Source: Clostridia bacterium
GTDB lineage: Bacteria; Bacillota; Clostridia; Oscillospirales; CAG-272
Length of the DNA stretch: 64,000 bases
Assembly: GCA_017461475.1 (NCBI GenBank)
Contig: JAFTXX010000044.1
Coordinates: forward strand, 62,001 to 126,000
Direction of reading: 5' to 3'
In this document: positions 27,364-35,104 of the stretch, piece after piece
Numbering within the stretch: the stretch's first letter is position 1
Layout of the letters: each line of letters starts with the position of its first letter
Position numbers and translations under genes: made by a program
The notes under the pieces: model-generated
What the model was told of the DNA's origin: nothing
Seen by the model: only the letters and a program-made list of their open reading frames with translations
The model's database searches: none

Positions 27364-27392
27364 TTGACACGGTGCCGAAAATTTGTTAAACT
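27364..27392 (+). promoter_or_regulatory. Promoter of a structured RNA
   Basis: TTGACA at 27364-27369 and TAAACT at 27387-27392, 17 bases apart. The expected transcription start is near 27399, exactly where the 12-bp closing stem of the RNA begins. Confidence 0.8.
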
Positions 27393-27398
27393 AGAATT

Positions 27399-27553
27399 GC
27401 GACACAACTGAATAAGCCGTGCCCTTTAGCGTGTATTTTTACTATTGGTAAAAATACGGGCTCTTTCTTTACACGCTTTAGGGTTTGTAACGGTTGTGTC
27501 GCAGCAATCGAGCCATGTATTTTTCGGTGCGCGGCTTCGGTCGCGCACTTTTT
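27399..27553 (+). ncRNA. Structured RNA (small RNA or riboswitch-like leader) with probable pseudoknot and UUCG terminator
   Basis: About 155 nt from the predicted start to the terminator. The closing stem P1 pairs 27399-27410 with 27491-27502 (12 bp with one G-U). Inside, CCCT/AGGG (27422-27425 / 27480-27483) and GCGTGTA/TACACGC (27429-27435 / 27470-27476) stack, and TTTTTAC/GTAAAAA forms an apical hairpin (27436-27442 / 27448-27454). The bulged TACGGGCTC (27455-27463) is complementary to GAGCC..GTA at 27510-27519. Taken with the A-run, 13 pairs can form between 27450-27463 and 27510-27524, competing with the apical hairpin. A 9-bp terminator with a cUUCGg loop (27527-27548) and T-run follows. 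A gene starts 21 bp later, so attenuation is possible. I do not recognise the class. Confidence 0.65.
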
Positions 27554-27574
27554 AATCTGTAAAGGGTATACATT

Positions 27575-27904
27575 ATGAAAAAAATCAGCTTTATCGCAAT
27601 GATTCTATGCATACTTTTCCTTTTAAGCGGATGTGTCACATGCAACTGCAATTGCGGTTGCGAAAGCACGGCGGCAAATGAACCCGAAGGTACCTCACAG
27701 AAAATATACACGGCAAAAACAGCCGCGGAAACCACCGCGGAGATTTTTGCAGACGCAGAAACCGAAGAAGAAACCGTGTGGATATCTCAAAACGGAAGCA
27801 AATACCATAAAAGTTCAAAATGCAGCAGTATGAAAAACGCCGCAAGCGTACCGCTTCCCACCGCGAAAAACTTAGGCTACACCGCTTGTTCAAGATGTTA
27901 TTAA
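27575..27904 (+). CDS. Small lipoprotein with C-terminal Cys-pair domain
   Basis: The 109-residue protein has a lipobox LSGC (Cys20), then a Cys-rich CNCNCGC cluster, a Thr/Glu-rich linker (30-70) and a short C-terminal module YHKSSKCSSMKN...LGYTACSRCY. The last module has the CxxxK...CxxC spacing of the small zinc-binding-type domain found at the end of many extracytoplasmic clostridial proteins, similar to the metal-binding domain of Ada. AAAGGG lies upstream of the ATG. Its transcript must either read through the terminator at 27527-27553 or start downstream. The function is unknown. Confidence 0.8.
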   Translation: MKKISFIAMILCILFLLSGCVTCNCNCGCESTAANEPEGTSQKIYTAKTAAETTAEIFADAETEEETVWISQNGSKYHKSSKCSSMKNAASVPLPTAKNLGYTACSRCY

Positions 27905-27907
27905 TAT

Positions 27908-27940
27908 AAAAAAAGACCGACGTTTGCACGTCGGTCTTTT
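27908..27940. terminator. Bidirectional terminator between the lipoprotein gene and tsf
   Basis: AAAAGACCGACGT / ACGTCGGTCTTTT with a TTGC loop. Symmetric A- and T-runs let it serve the plus-strand lipoprotein gene and the minus-strand rpsB-tsf operon. Confidence 0.9.
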
Positions 27941-27952
27941 GAATTTCGGTTA

Positions 27953-28879
27953 TTAGCCGTTAACCATCTTGTTGATTTCTTCAGCGAAGTTTTCCTCACG
28001 CTTCTGAATGCCTTCGCCCTTTTCGTAGCGAATGAAGCCGGTAACGGTGATGTTGCCGCCGAATTCCTTAGCGGAAGCGTCAACATACTTCTGTACGCTC
28101 ATGCCGTCGTCCTTAACGTAAGCCTGGTCGAGGAGGCAGTTTGCTTCGTAGAACTTACCGATCTTACCGTCAACCATCTTTTCCTTGATCTGCTCGGGCT
28201 TCTTTGCGTTCTTTTCATCATTGTTGATCTGAGACATGATGATTTCGCGCTCCTCTGCGATTCTGGAAGCGGGAACTGCTTCGCGGTTGAGGTACTCAAC
28301 GGGGTATGCAGCAACCTGGAGAGCGATGTTCTTTGCGAACTCTGCAAAACCTGCGTTGTTCTTAGCAGCATCGTCAGCATCAAAGCTTACAACAACGCCG
28401 ATAGAGCCGTTGCCGTGGATGTAGGTGCTGGTGGTACCGTTAACGATATCGAAACGGCGGATGTCGATCTTCTCACCGATGGTGAATACCATCTCGTTGA
28501 GCTTTGCGTTAACATCCATGTCGGTGTCGAGATACTGGCAAGCGGAAAGAGCCGCAACGTCAGCGGGCTTCTTGTCAGCAATAGTGGTAAGGAGTCCGCG
28601 AACGAACTCACGGAAAGACTCGTTCTTAGCAACGAAGTCAGTCTCGGTGTTAACCTCAATAATAGCGGTGATGTCGCCTACGGTAACAGTGTCTACAAGA
28701 CCGTCAGCAGCGATTCTGTCAGCCTTTTTGCCTGCAGCAGCGAGACCCTTCTCACGAAGAACCTTTACAGCCACATCCATATCACCGTCAGCTTCAACAA
28801 GTGCCTTTTTGCACTCCATCATGCCGCAACCGGTCTTTTTTCTCAGTTCAGCAACGTCTTTTGCGGTAATAGCAGCCAT
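27953..28879 (-). CDS. tsf: Elongation factor Ts
   Basis: The 308-residue protein has an N-terminal UBA-like domain (VAELRKKTGCGMMECKKALVEADGD), the TDFVAKNESF motif that contacts EF-Tu for nucleotide exchange, and two core subdomains with a coiled-coil insertion. It catalyses GDP release from EF-Tu during translation. AAAGGATAGG stands before the ATG. It lies 29 bp after rpsB in the conserved rpsB-tsf order. The usual followers pyrH and frr are not downstream; a terminator ends the operon. Confidence 0.98.
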   Translation of the reverse strand: MAAITAKDVAELRKKTGCGMMECKKALVEADGDMDVAVKVLREKGLAAAGKKADRIAADGLVDTVTVGDITAIIEVNTETDFVAKNESFREFVRGLLTTIADKKPADVAALSACQYLDTDMDVNAKLNEMVFTIGEKIDIRRFDIVNGTTSTYIHGNGSIGVVVSFDADDAAKNNAGFAEFAKNIALQVAAYPVEYLNREAVPASRIAEEREIIMSQINNDEKNAKKPEQIKEKMVDGKIGKFYEANCLLDQAYVKDDGMSVQKYVDASAKEFGGNITVTGFIRYEKGEGIQKREENFAEEINKMVNG

Positions 28880-28908
28880 TGTATATACCTATCCTTTACT
28901 TAATTTTA

Positions 28909-29655
28909 TTATTCAGCGTCAGCAGTTTCTGCTGCTTCAGCGGGAGCCTCGGTAGCTTCGGGAGCGAAAGCTTCACCCTGTCTGCCCTCGATAACAGCGT
29001 CAGCGAGAACGGAAGAAATGAGCTTGATAGCGCGGATAGCGTCATCGTTACCGGGGATGATGTAGTCAGCGTCGTCAGGGTCGCAGTTGGTGTCAACGAT
29101 AGCAACTACCGGGATACCGAGCTTCTTAGCTTCGAGAACTGCGATCTTTTCTTTGCGGGGGTCTACGATGAAAATAGCGTCGGGAAGCTTTTCCATGGTC
29201 TTGATACCGCCATAGTTCTTCTCGAGGTCGAAGATTTCCTTCTGGAGAGATGCAACTTCCTTCTTGGGGAGAAGGTCGAAAGTGCCGTCCTGAGCCATCT
29301 TCTCAAGCTGGTTGAGACGGTTGATGCTCTTGCGGATGGTCTTGAAGTTGGTAAGCATACCGCCGGGCCAACGTACGTTTACATAGTACTGACCTGCGCG
29401 CTCAGCCTCTTCCTTAATGGTATCTGCTGCCTGCTTCTTGGTACCAACGAAAAGAACGTTGCCGCCGTTTGCGGAAAGTTCGCGAACGAACATGTAAGCT
29501 TCCTCAAACTTCTTAACGGTCTTCTGAAGGTCGATGATGTAGATACCGTTTCTCTCGGTGAAGATGTATTCAGCCATCTTAGGGTTCCATCTTCTGGTGT
29601 GGTGTCCGAAATGAACACCTGCTTCAAGCAACTGCTTAATAGAAATTACAGACAT
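28909..29655 (-). CDS. rpsB: 30S ribosomal protein S2
   Basis: The 248-residue protein begins [27 protein letters not shown], the standard S2 N-terminus, and carries the conserved [18 protein letters not shown] and [15 protein letters not shown] blocks. A short acidic Ala/Glu tail ends it. S2 binds the 30S body and recruits S1. GGAGGAG precedes the ATG. It is first in the rpsB-tsf operon and preceded by a ~118-nt structured leader. Confidence 0.99.
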   Translation of the reverse strand: MSVISIKQLLEAGVHFGHHTRRWNPKMAEYIFTERNGIYIIDLQKTVKKFEEAYMFVRELSANGGNVLFVGTKKQAADTIKEEAERAGQYYVNVRWPGGMLTNFKTIRKSINRLNQLEKMAQDGTFDLLPKKEVASLQKEIFDLEKNYGGIKTMEKLPDAIFIVDPRKEKIAVLEAKKLGIPVVAIVDTNCDPDDADYIIPGNDDAIRAIKLISSVLADAVIEGRQGEAFAPEATEAPAEAAETADAE

Positions 29656-29773
29656 TTTATGTCTCCTCCGGTTTTCCCACCATACAGGCTGTCGCCGCCA
29701 GCCAAACGACGTTTGGCACCGAGCGGGAAAGTACCCGTATGTGTGTTATAAATTTACCTGCTTTATTACAGGC
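29656..29773 (-). promoter_or_regulatory. Structured 5' leader of rpsB (candidate autoregulatory RNA)
   Basis: The predicted transcript leader, read on the minus strand, holds a GCCAAACG/CGTTTGGC hairpin in its middle. CATAC pairs with a later GTATG, and TTTCCC inside that pair is complementary to GGGAAA just before the ribosome binding site, which would form an H-type pseudoknot. r-protein S2 represses its own mRNA in other bacteria, so feedback control by S2 is plausible here. It is not shown. Confidence 0.5.
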
Positions 29774-29779
29774 TGAATT

Positions 29780-29808
29780 ATTGTATCACAACATTTGATT
29801 TAATGCAA
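29780..29808 (-). promoter_or_regulatory. Promoter of rpsB-tsf
   Basis: On the minus strand TTGCAT (29808-29803), 17 bases, TACAAT (29785-29780). Confidence 0.75.
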
Positions 29809-29834
29809 GAGTTTTTTGCAATTTTTTCATATAT

Positions 29835-30131
29835 TTATTTTAAAAAACCCTTTTTCTTCTTTTTGTCGTCATCGCGGCAACTGCAGCGGCATTCGTCAAC
29901 TACTATTTCGACTAAAATCGTGTCCTCGCCGATACATTTTATCTTGCACCACGGCACGCGAACCGATTCTCCTTTTGAAAAGCCGAGCGCCGAACAATCG
30001 CCAACGATAATCGCGGTTATTTTGCCGTCGCACATGTCAAACTCGATGTCGGTGACAAAGCCGATTATTGCACCGTCGCACACGTTTATGACCTGCTTTT
30101 TGCCTATTCCCGTTGTACTGCAGCATCCCAT
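29835..30131 (-). CDS. YlmC/YmxH-family PRC-barrel protein
   Basis: The 98-residue protein has the PRC-barrel core VINVCDGAIIGFVTDIEFDMCDGKITAIIV and the VPWCKIKCIGEDTILVEI segment of the YlmC/YmxH group, small proteins of endospore-forming Bacillota. The cysteine-rich start (MGCC) and end (CRCSCRDDDKKKKK) are unusual additions that could bind metal. An AGGAGTG-like site precedes the ATG. It is transcribed alone, divergent from the next gene. The function in the family is still unclear; some members are linked to sporulation. Confidence 0.85.
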   Translation of the reverse strand: MGCCSTTGIGKKQVINVCDGAIIGFVTDIEFDMCDGKITAIIVGDCSALGFSKGESVRVPWCKIKCIGEDTILVEIVVDECRCSCRDDDKKKKKGFLK

Positions 30132-30214
30132 AGTATCACTCCTTTTAATATTGCGAATTATAAAAATATATGTTAGAATAAATTAAAAAAACACACTTGG
30201 AAGGGAAAAATATT

Positions 30215-30634
30215 ATGAATAAAAAAGAATACGCGGCAGAGCTTCATTCGAGAGGATGCAACTGTGCACAGAGCGTGTTTTGCGCGTTTGCGGATGAGTG
30301 CGGTATGAGCGAGGATGTTATGATGAAGATAGCCGAAGGCTTCGGTCTTGGATGCGGCGGCATGGAAGGTGTTTGCGGTGCGCTTTCGGGAGCGCTGATG
30401 GTCGCAGGTATGAAGCATGCCGACGGCAACATTGAAGCGCCGAAGTCGAAAAAGACCACTTACGGCGTTGCAAAAAAGATGTGTGCCGATTTTAAAGCAA
30501 AATGCGGCTCGCTCATCTGCGCCCAGCTCAAAGGCATCGAAAGCAGCAAACCGCTCATGCCGTGTCCCGCTTGCATTGACACCGGTATAGAAATCGCCGA
30601 GGCAATGCTCGGAGGCAAATATGATAACGACTAA
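30215..30634 (+). CDS. C_GCAxxG_C_C family putative redox protein
   Basis: The ATG at 30215 follows GGAAGGG, giving 139 residues. The signature is complete: GCNCAQSVFCAF near the N-terminus, GLGCGGMEGVCGALSGA in the middle, and C-terminal cysteines (CGSLICAQLKG, CPACIDTG). The family is cysteine-rich, small and cytoplasmic, and is thought to bind metal or take part in redox chemistry. No activity is established. The last 14 bases overlap nnrD, so the two are translationally coupled. Confidence 0.9.
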   Translation: MNKKEYAAELHSRGCNCAQSVFCAFADECGMSEDVMMKIAEGFGLGCGGMEGVCGALSGALMVAGMKHADGNIEAPKSKKTTYGVAKKMCADFKAKCGSLICAQLKGIESSKPLMPCPACIDTGIEIAEAMLGGKYDND

Positions 30635-31451
30635 GGAATACGTTGCCGAAAAACTGCCAAAGCGCAGTGCGCTTTCCCACAAGGGCACCTACGGGCACGT
30701 TATGCTCGTATGCGGCAGTGAAAACATGCGCGGCGCGGCGGCGCTTGCGACTCTCGGCGCGCTCAGGTGCGGCGCGGGACTTGTAACGCTCGCGTCAACG
30801 CGCGAAGTCATTGACACCCTTTCGCCCACGATATACGAGGCGCTGTGGCTTGACACGGACAAGACCGACATGATATGCGCATCGGACAAAATGCAGGCGG
30901 TCGGGATCGGTTGCGGCTGCGGCGACGGCAAAAACACATACAAAAACGTGAAATGGCTGCTTGAGCGCGAAGGTTCGCCGCTTGTCATTGACGCGGACGG
31001 TCTCAATGTGCTCAGCGGCAAGGCAAATCTGCTGAAAAAGGCAAAACGCGATGTTATTCTGACACCTCATCCGCGTGAGTTTTCGCGCATCAGCGGAATT
31101 GAGATAAAAGACATCCAGCAAAACCGCGAGGAGACAGCAAAGGTGTTTGCCGCCGAATACGGCGTTACCGTTTTGCTTAAAGGGCACGAAACCGTGATAA
31201 CAAACGGTGCAGAGGTTTTTGTAAATCCTACGGGCAGCAGCGCACTTGCGAAAGGCGGCAGCGGCGATGTGCTGTGCGGCATGATTTGCGCATTTCTGGC
31301 GCAGGGTGCGACGCCGCTTGACGCGGCGGTTATCGGCGCTTATGTACACGGACTTGCGGGTGAGAGACTGGGCAAAAAAACATCCGAATACGGAGTGCTT
31401 GCGAGTGAAATCCCGCTTGAAGCGGCGAAGATACTCGGTGAGTTGGTATGA
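30621..31451 (+). CDS. nnrD: ADP-dependent (S)-NAD(P)H-hydrate dehydratase
   Basis: The 276-residue protein matches the stand-alone C-terminal half of YjeF: a ribokinase-like fold with GTYGHVMLVCGSENMRGAAAL at the N-terminus, HPREFSRI in the middle and the nucleotide-binding KGGSGDVLCGMI motif. It repairs hydrated NADH/NADPH using ADP. The epimerase half (NnrE) is not fused here and not seen nearby. It overlaps the preceding gene by 14 bp. Its TGA overlaps the ATG of a tiny secreted-peptide ORF (ATGA). Confidence 0.94.
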   Translation: MITTKEYVAEKLPKRSALSHKGTYGHVMLVCGSENMRGAAALATLGALRCGAGLVTLASTREVIDTLSPTIYEALWLDTDKTDMICASDKMQAVGIGCGCGDGKNTYKNVKWLLEREGSPLVIDADGLNVLSGKANLLKKAKRDVILTPHPREFSRISGIEIKDIQQNREETAKVFAAEYGVTVLLKGHETVITNGAEVFVNPTGSSALAKGGSGDVLCGMICAFLAQGATPLDAAVIGAYVHGLAGERLGKKTSEYGVLASEIPLEAAKILGELV

Positions 31452-31561
31452 AAAAATCTTTCATTATTTTATTATGCGTTTTGCTCGGTGCTTTGCTCTC
31501 TGTGGGCGTTTTAGCTGAAGAACAGGCTTTTATGTCTTGGGGTTCGGCAACACACCTTTGA
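31448..31561 (+). CDS. Tiny ORF with a signal peptide, 37 residues
   Basis: The ATG overlaps the nnrD stop (ATGA). Residues 1-23 form a convincing signal peptide (KKSFIILLCVLLGALLSVGVLA) and only 14 residues (EEQAFMSWGSATHL) would remain after cleavage. It may be a secreted peptide or the stump of a decayed exported-protein gene. The sequence after the stop shows no continuation in other frames that I recognise. Confidence 0.45.
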   Translation: MKKSFIILLCVLLGALLSVGVLAEEQAFMSWGSATHL

Positions 31562-31637
31562 CAGATGTACAAAAAATTCATATTTGTATAATAAATTCTT
31601 TCAGTTTAATATTATGTAAACCTTTTTTGTACGATCG

Positions 31638-31666
31638 TTGAAAAAAAGGTTCGGATATGATATATT
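31638..31666 (+). promoter_or_regulatory. Promoter of the beta-helix/dockerin/GH43 gene
   Basis: TTGAAA at 31638-31643 and TATATT at 31661-31666, 17 bases apart, 38 bp before the ATG. Confidence 0.7.
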
Positions 31667-31703
31667 TTATATGTAAAATATATTAACTCAAAGAGGGAAA
31701 AGC

Positions 31704-34481
31704 ATGAAAAAAATCATAGTAATACTTGCGGTGCTTGTTACAGGACTGCTGCTTTGTGTGTCTGCTTTTGCGGTTGACCAACCGACGGTTTATGTTTCAC
31801 CGTTCGGCAACGATTCTAACAGCGGTACGCTTGACGCGCCTCTCAAGTCGCTTTACGCGGCTTTCCGCGCTCTTCCCGACGGAGGTAAGGCAGTTGTTTG
31901 CGGTGCGATAACCGTTCCCGCTACTGAACTTCCCGCGTCAAACGGTCTTATCACCGTTTCTTCTCTTGACGCTGAGGACTACCGCGTCAGTGCCGGCGAA
32001 GGCGGCAGCGGTATCATTTACCTCAGCGGCAATGTTACCGTAACAAGCGCGGTGAAGTTTGAATATGTCGACATTCTGACCACTTCCAAAAATCTTGTAT
32101 TCCTCTGCAACGGCAACTATGCTTGTTTCGGAGAGGGTATCACGGTTACAACCTCGGGTGAGGATATTAACCATCCCAGCCTTGTTGCGGGGCGCACGGG
32201 CGCAACCCCTGCGGATGGCACATATCTTGAAGTCTGTAGCGGCACATGGTACCGTGTGCGCGGCGGCTCACGAGGCACATCTTCCGCGGCGCAGACGGGC
32301 GACACGTGTCTTGTCATACGCGGCGGTACGTTTACATCCACGGTTGACGGCGTAGGCGACTCAGCCACCGACGGTAACGTATACATGTACATCTACGGTG
32401 GCACGTTTGAGGCAAGCGTCAACGGTACTTCGGCGGCGGCGCTCGGCGGTAACCTCACAATGTCGATTTACGGCGGCACATTCAATTCAAGTCTCCGTGT
32501 AGGCCGCGGCGGCGCAGTCAGCGGCGATGTCACCGTTAATCTCTACACAAACCCGATAAAAAAGATTGCGCTCGGCACTTCCACCGTTGCAGGCTACATC
32601 AGCGCAAATGTTGACGGTTCGATAGATGTCAACACCGACCTTGCCGTTACTTATGTCAGCGGCAAAGCGCTTGAAGATCTCATTGCTGACGACACCGCGT
32701 TTATCAAAGCGGCGGCTGACGCAAAACTTCCCAAAGAAACGGGCGCTTCCCTCGGTAGCCGCGACATGAGTGCAAGCGGTACTGTGAAGAAAACCGAGGT
32801 CAACACGCTTGGGCAGTACGCGTCCGACATAAGCGGCGACGGCAAAGTTACTCTCCGTGATGCCATGACCGCGCTTAAATTGATTTTCTCTGCAGATTAC
32901 AGCGAAAACGCCGACATCAACGCCGACGGGCGCATTAGTCTCACCGACGTTCAAAAACTTATCGCATCGGCAATGGCAAACGATGCTTCTACCAAGCGTG
33001 AGAGCGGCACAAACATCATCTCCGACACGCTTTACCTCTACGGCGGAGCATCCGTCGCTGACGGTAAGATTACAGAGGGGTATGCTTTCGGCACCGTAAG
33101 CGATAACGCATACACGCTTTCCTCCGACGTTGTACTCGGGGAAAATGCCGTTGTGGGCCTCTATTTCGGTGCTACTGCCACCGACCCTGCCACCGCGGAC
33201 GGCTACTACTTTGAAGTCAACACCGTAAAAGCGACTGTTACGCTTTACAGCGTAACAAGCGGTATTTACCGCGTCGTCGCCGAAGAAAACTTACATCTTC
33301 TTTCAAACCGCGCGACTATCCGCGTCACCTACGGCGCAAGCACAAATCCAGACGCGGCAACTCTCTATTTCGATGATAACGGACTTGTCGACGAGGCATA
33401 TCCGAAATTTGACCTCTCCCTTGCAAAACTCGGTGACGCTGTCGGTCTGTATGTCCATAACGTAACCGCAACTCTCCCTGTTTGCGTCAGCGAGAAAGTT
33501 CCCGCAAATACCGACGGCTATTACCAAAACAATCTCTTCGAGCAGTTCACCGACCCCGAGGTATTCTACGAAAACGGCGTCTACTATTTCTACGGTACAC
33601 GGTCTTCTACCCAGAACAAGGGCGTTCAGTGCTACTCCACCACCGATTTTGTAACATGGAAAGATGAAGGCTTTGTCCTCGCCCATGGCGACGCGTTCGG
33701 CGACGGCGTTTACAAAGCGGCAAACATCGTTAAATACGGCGATTGGTACTACATGTTCTACATGGCAAAATCCACCGCGCTTGACACATCCGTAACGGCA
33801 TATGCGTCCGCGTCATCGCCTACTGGCCCGTTCAAGAACGCAGATAAGACTGCGCTCACGGGCGACTCAAACTTCATCGGCGGTCAGCCTTTTGTTGACG
33901 ACGACGGCAAGTTTTACCTTATCTACGCGCGAACCACCGGCGGTAACAAACTTTACGGTTCCGAAATAACGCTCAATGGCGGCAAAGCAACCATTGACCT
34001 CTCAACCGAAAAACTCCTGCTCGAACCTACCGAGCCTTGGGAAAACGCGAAAGCGTCGGTAGTTGAATGCGGCTACCTTGTCAAACACGAGGGCACATAT
34101 TACCTGCTCTATTCGGGCGGTAACTACAACTCGACCTACGGCACGGGTTACGCCACAGCCGAAAGTCCCCTCGGTCCGTACACTAAGTACGCATACAACC
34201 CGATACTCACTTCCAACGACCAGGCGTTCGGCGTAGGCGCTGCGACCATTTTCACCTCGCCCGACGGAAGCGAGCATTTCATCGCGTACCTGCGCAACTA
34301 TTCGCCAACGGTAGTCCGTCCTCTTCTCACATGTATCGACCGCATCCGCTTTGCAGATAACCCAAACGGCGGCGCGGACATTCTTGAGATGTACGGCCCC
34401 ACCGTCAACCCGCAGAAACTCCCCAGCGGCCTCGGCGAAAGCGTCCTCACAGATTATCAGGCTACACGTTTCCATTGGTAA
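31704..34481 (+). CDS. Secreted beta-helix / dockerin / GH43-like protein
   Basis: The 925-residue protein has AGAGGG before the ATG. Parts in order: signal peptide (1-24); parallel beta-helix (about 28-330, YGGTF rungs); a dockerin-type pair of calcium loops placed internally (about 373-432, DISGDGKVTLRDAM and DINADGRISLTDVQ); a lectin-like beta-sandwich (about 440-600); and a GH43 propeller (about 610-925). In the propeller the base Asp617 (TDPEVF) and acid Glu788 (VVECGYLV) are present. The position of the second Asp (usually IDxxxF) reads I-G-G-Q-P-F with Gly726, so activity may be altered. The dockerin suggests assembly onto a scaffold. It has its own promoter and terminator. Confidence 0.86.
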   Translation: MKKIIVILAVLVTGLLLCVSAFAVDQPTVYVSPFGNDSNSGTLDAPLKSLYAAFRALPDGGKAVVCGAITVPATELPASNGLITVSSLDAEDYRVSAGEGGSGIIYLSGNVTVTSAVKFEYVDILTTSKNLVFLCNGNYACFGEGITVTTSGEDINHPSLVAGRTGATPADGTYLEVCSGTWYRVRGGSRGTSSAAQTGDTCLVIRGGTFTSTVDGVGDSATDGNVYMYIYGGTFEASVNGTSAAALGGNLTMSIYGGTFNSSLRVGRGGAVSGDVTVNLYTNPIKKIALGTSTVAGYISANVDGSIDVNTDLAVTYVSGKALEDLIADDTAFIKAAADAKLPKETGASLGSRDMSASGTVKKTEVNTLGQYASDISGDGKVTLRDAMTALKLIFSADYSENADINADGRISLTDVQKLIASAMANDASTKRESGTNIISDTLYLYGGASVADGKITEGYAFGTVSDNAYTLSSDVVLGENAVVGLYFGATATDPATADGYYFEVNTVKATVTLYSVTSGIYRVVAEENLHLLSNRATIRVTYGASTNPDAATLYFDDNGLVDEAYPKFDLSLAKLGDAVGLYVHNVTATLPVCVSEKVPANTDGYYQNNLFEQFTDPEVFYENGVYYFYGTRSSTQNKGVQCYSTTDFVTWKDEGFVLAHGDAFGDGVYKAANIVKYGDWYYMFYMAKSTALDTSVTAYASASSPTGPFKNADKTALTGDSNFIGGQPFVDDDGKFYLIYARTTGGNKLYGSEITLNGGKATIDLSTEKLLLEPTEPWENAKASVVECGYLVKHEGTYYLLYSGGNYNSTYGTGYATAESPLGPYTKYAYNPILTSNDQAFGVGAATIFTSPDGSEHFIAYLRNYSPTVVRPLLTCIDRIRFADNPNGGADILEMYGPTVNPQKLPSGLGESVLTDYQATRFHW

Positions 34482-34488
34482 AACCATC

Positions 34489-34515
34489 AAAAGCACCTCA
34501 CGGGGAGGTGCTTTT
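34489..34515 (+). terminator. Rho-independent terminator
   Basis: AAAAGCACCTC / GAGGTGCTTTT with a 5-base loop, 8 bp after the GH43/dockerin gene stop. Confidence 0.85.
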
Positions 34516-34527
34516 GTGTTGATTGAG

Positions 34528-34780
34528 AAGATAAATTGATGTTTATGTTACAAACATCTCCGCCCGAGATCGCAACGCTGACGCTCAAGGATAACAAGGG
34601 CGGGATTTAGCAAAGTGCTAAAAAAGCCTTATTTTGTCGCATTGTAACAACCCCCGCTTGTCATCCTCGAACGGAGCACAAGGAACCGAAGGTTCCTGCC
34701 ATACTCGCAAAGCGAGTATGGGCGGAGTGAAGGATCTCGCGGGGAGATGTTTGCTTATACGCTAAACATTAATTTATCTT
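34528..34780. mobile_element. MITE-like element type I, copy B
   Basis: The terminal repeats AAGATAAATTGATGTTTA (34528-34545) and its complement with one mismatch (34763-34780) enclose 253 bp. The interior is nearly the same as copy C and the reverse of copy A: a CGCCCGAGATC end, a GGCGGGATTTAGC block, GAACCGAAGGTTC and ACTCGCAAAGCGAGT hairpins, and a GGGGAGATG end. It stands between a gene terminator and the tRNA-Ser promoter. Confidence 0.88.
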
Positions 34781-34797
34781 ATTTTTTCAAAAAATGC

Positions 34798-34826
34798 TTG
34801 ACAAGCACCTGCTGAATATGTATAAT
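34798..34826 (+). promoter_or_regulatory. Consensus promoter of tRNA-Ser
   Basis: TTGACA at 34798-34803, 17 bases, TATAAT at 34821-34826: a perfect consensus 38 bp before the tRNA. Confidence 0.93.
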
Positions 34827-34863
34827 TAAATATACGTGTTACATCACCTAACACGCAAAGTAT

Positions 34864-34953
34864 GCAGAAGTACTCAAGTGGTGAAGAGGCGCCCCTGCTA
34901 AGGGTGTAGGTCGGGTAACCGGCGCGAGAGTTCAAATCTCTCCTTCTGCGCCA
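34864..34953 (+). tRNA. tRNA-Ser (anticodon GCU)
   Basis: A type II tRNA with acceptor arms GCAGAAG (34864-34870) and CTTCTGC (34943-34949), discriminator G and an encoded CCA (34951-34953). The anticodon stem CGCCC/GGGTG carries loop CTGCTAA with anticodon GCT. A long variable arm (TAGGTCGGGTAACCGGCGC region) and T-loop TTCAAAT fit serine. Confidence 0.94.
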
Positions 34954-34956
34954 AGC

Positions 34957-34987
34957 AAAAATACCGGTCATTAGACCGGTATTTTTG
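34957..34987 (+). terminator. Terminator of tRNA-Ser
   Basis: The stem ATACCGGTC / GACCGGTAT with an ATTA loop, flanked by A5 and T5, starts four bases after the CCA. Confidence 0.9.
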
Positions 34988-35074
34988 TTTTGTACCGATG
35001 GGGAGCACAGAGCAGAATGAACTAAGTTTGCGCAGCAAACTTAATAGGGCTCGCAGAGCGAGACCTTGAGTGTC

Positions 35075-35104
35075 TCAAATCTCTCCTTCTGCGCCAAGCA
35101 AAAA
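35075..35104 (+). repeat. Second copy of the tRNA-Ser 3' end
   Basis: Thirty bases from the T-arm through the CCA and the following AAGCAAAAA (34932-34961) recur exactly here, 143 bp downstream. The 5' three-quarters of the tRNA are missing. In their place are two small hairpins (GTTTGC-GCA-GCAAAC and CTCGC-AGA-GCGAG at about 35026-35062). This is either the remnant of a tandem tRNA gene or an attachment-site duplication. Confidence 0.85.
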
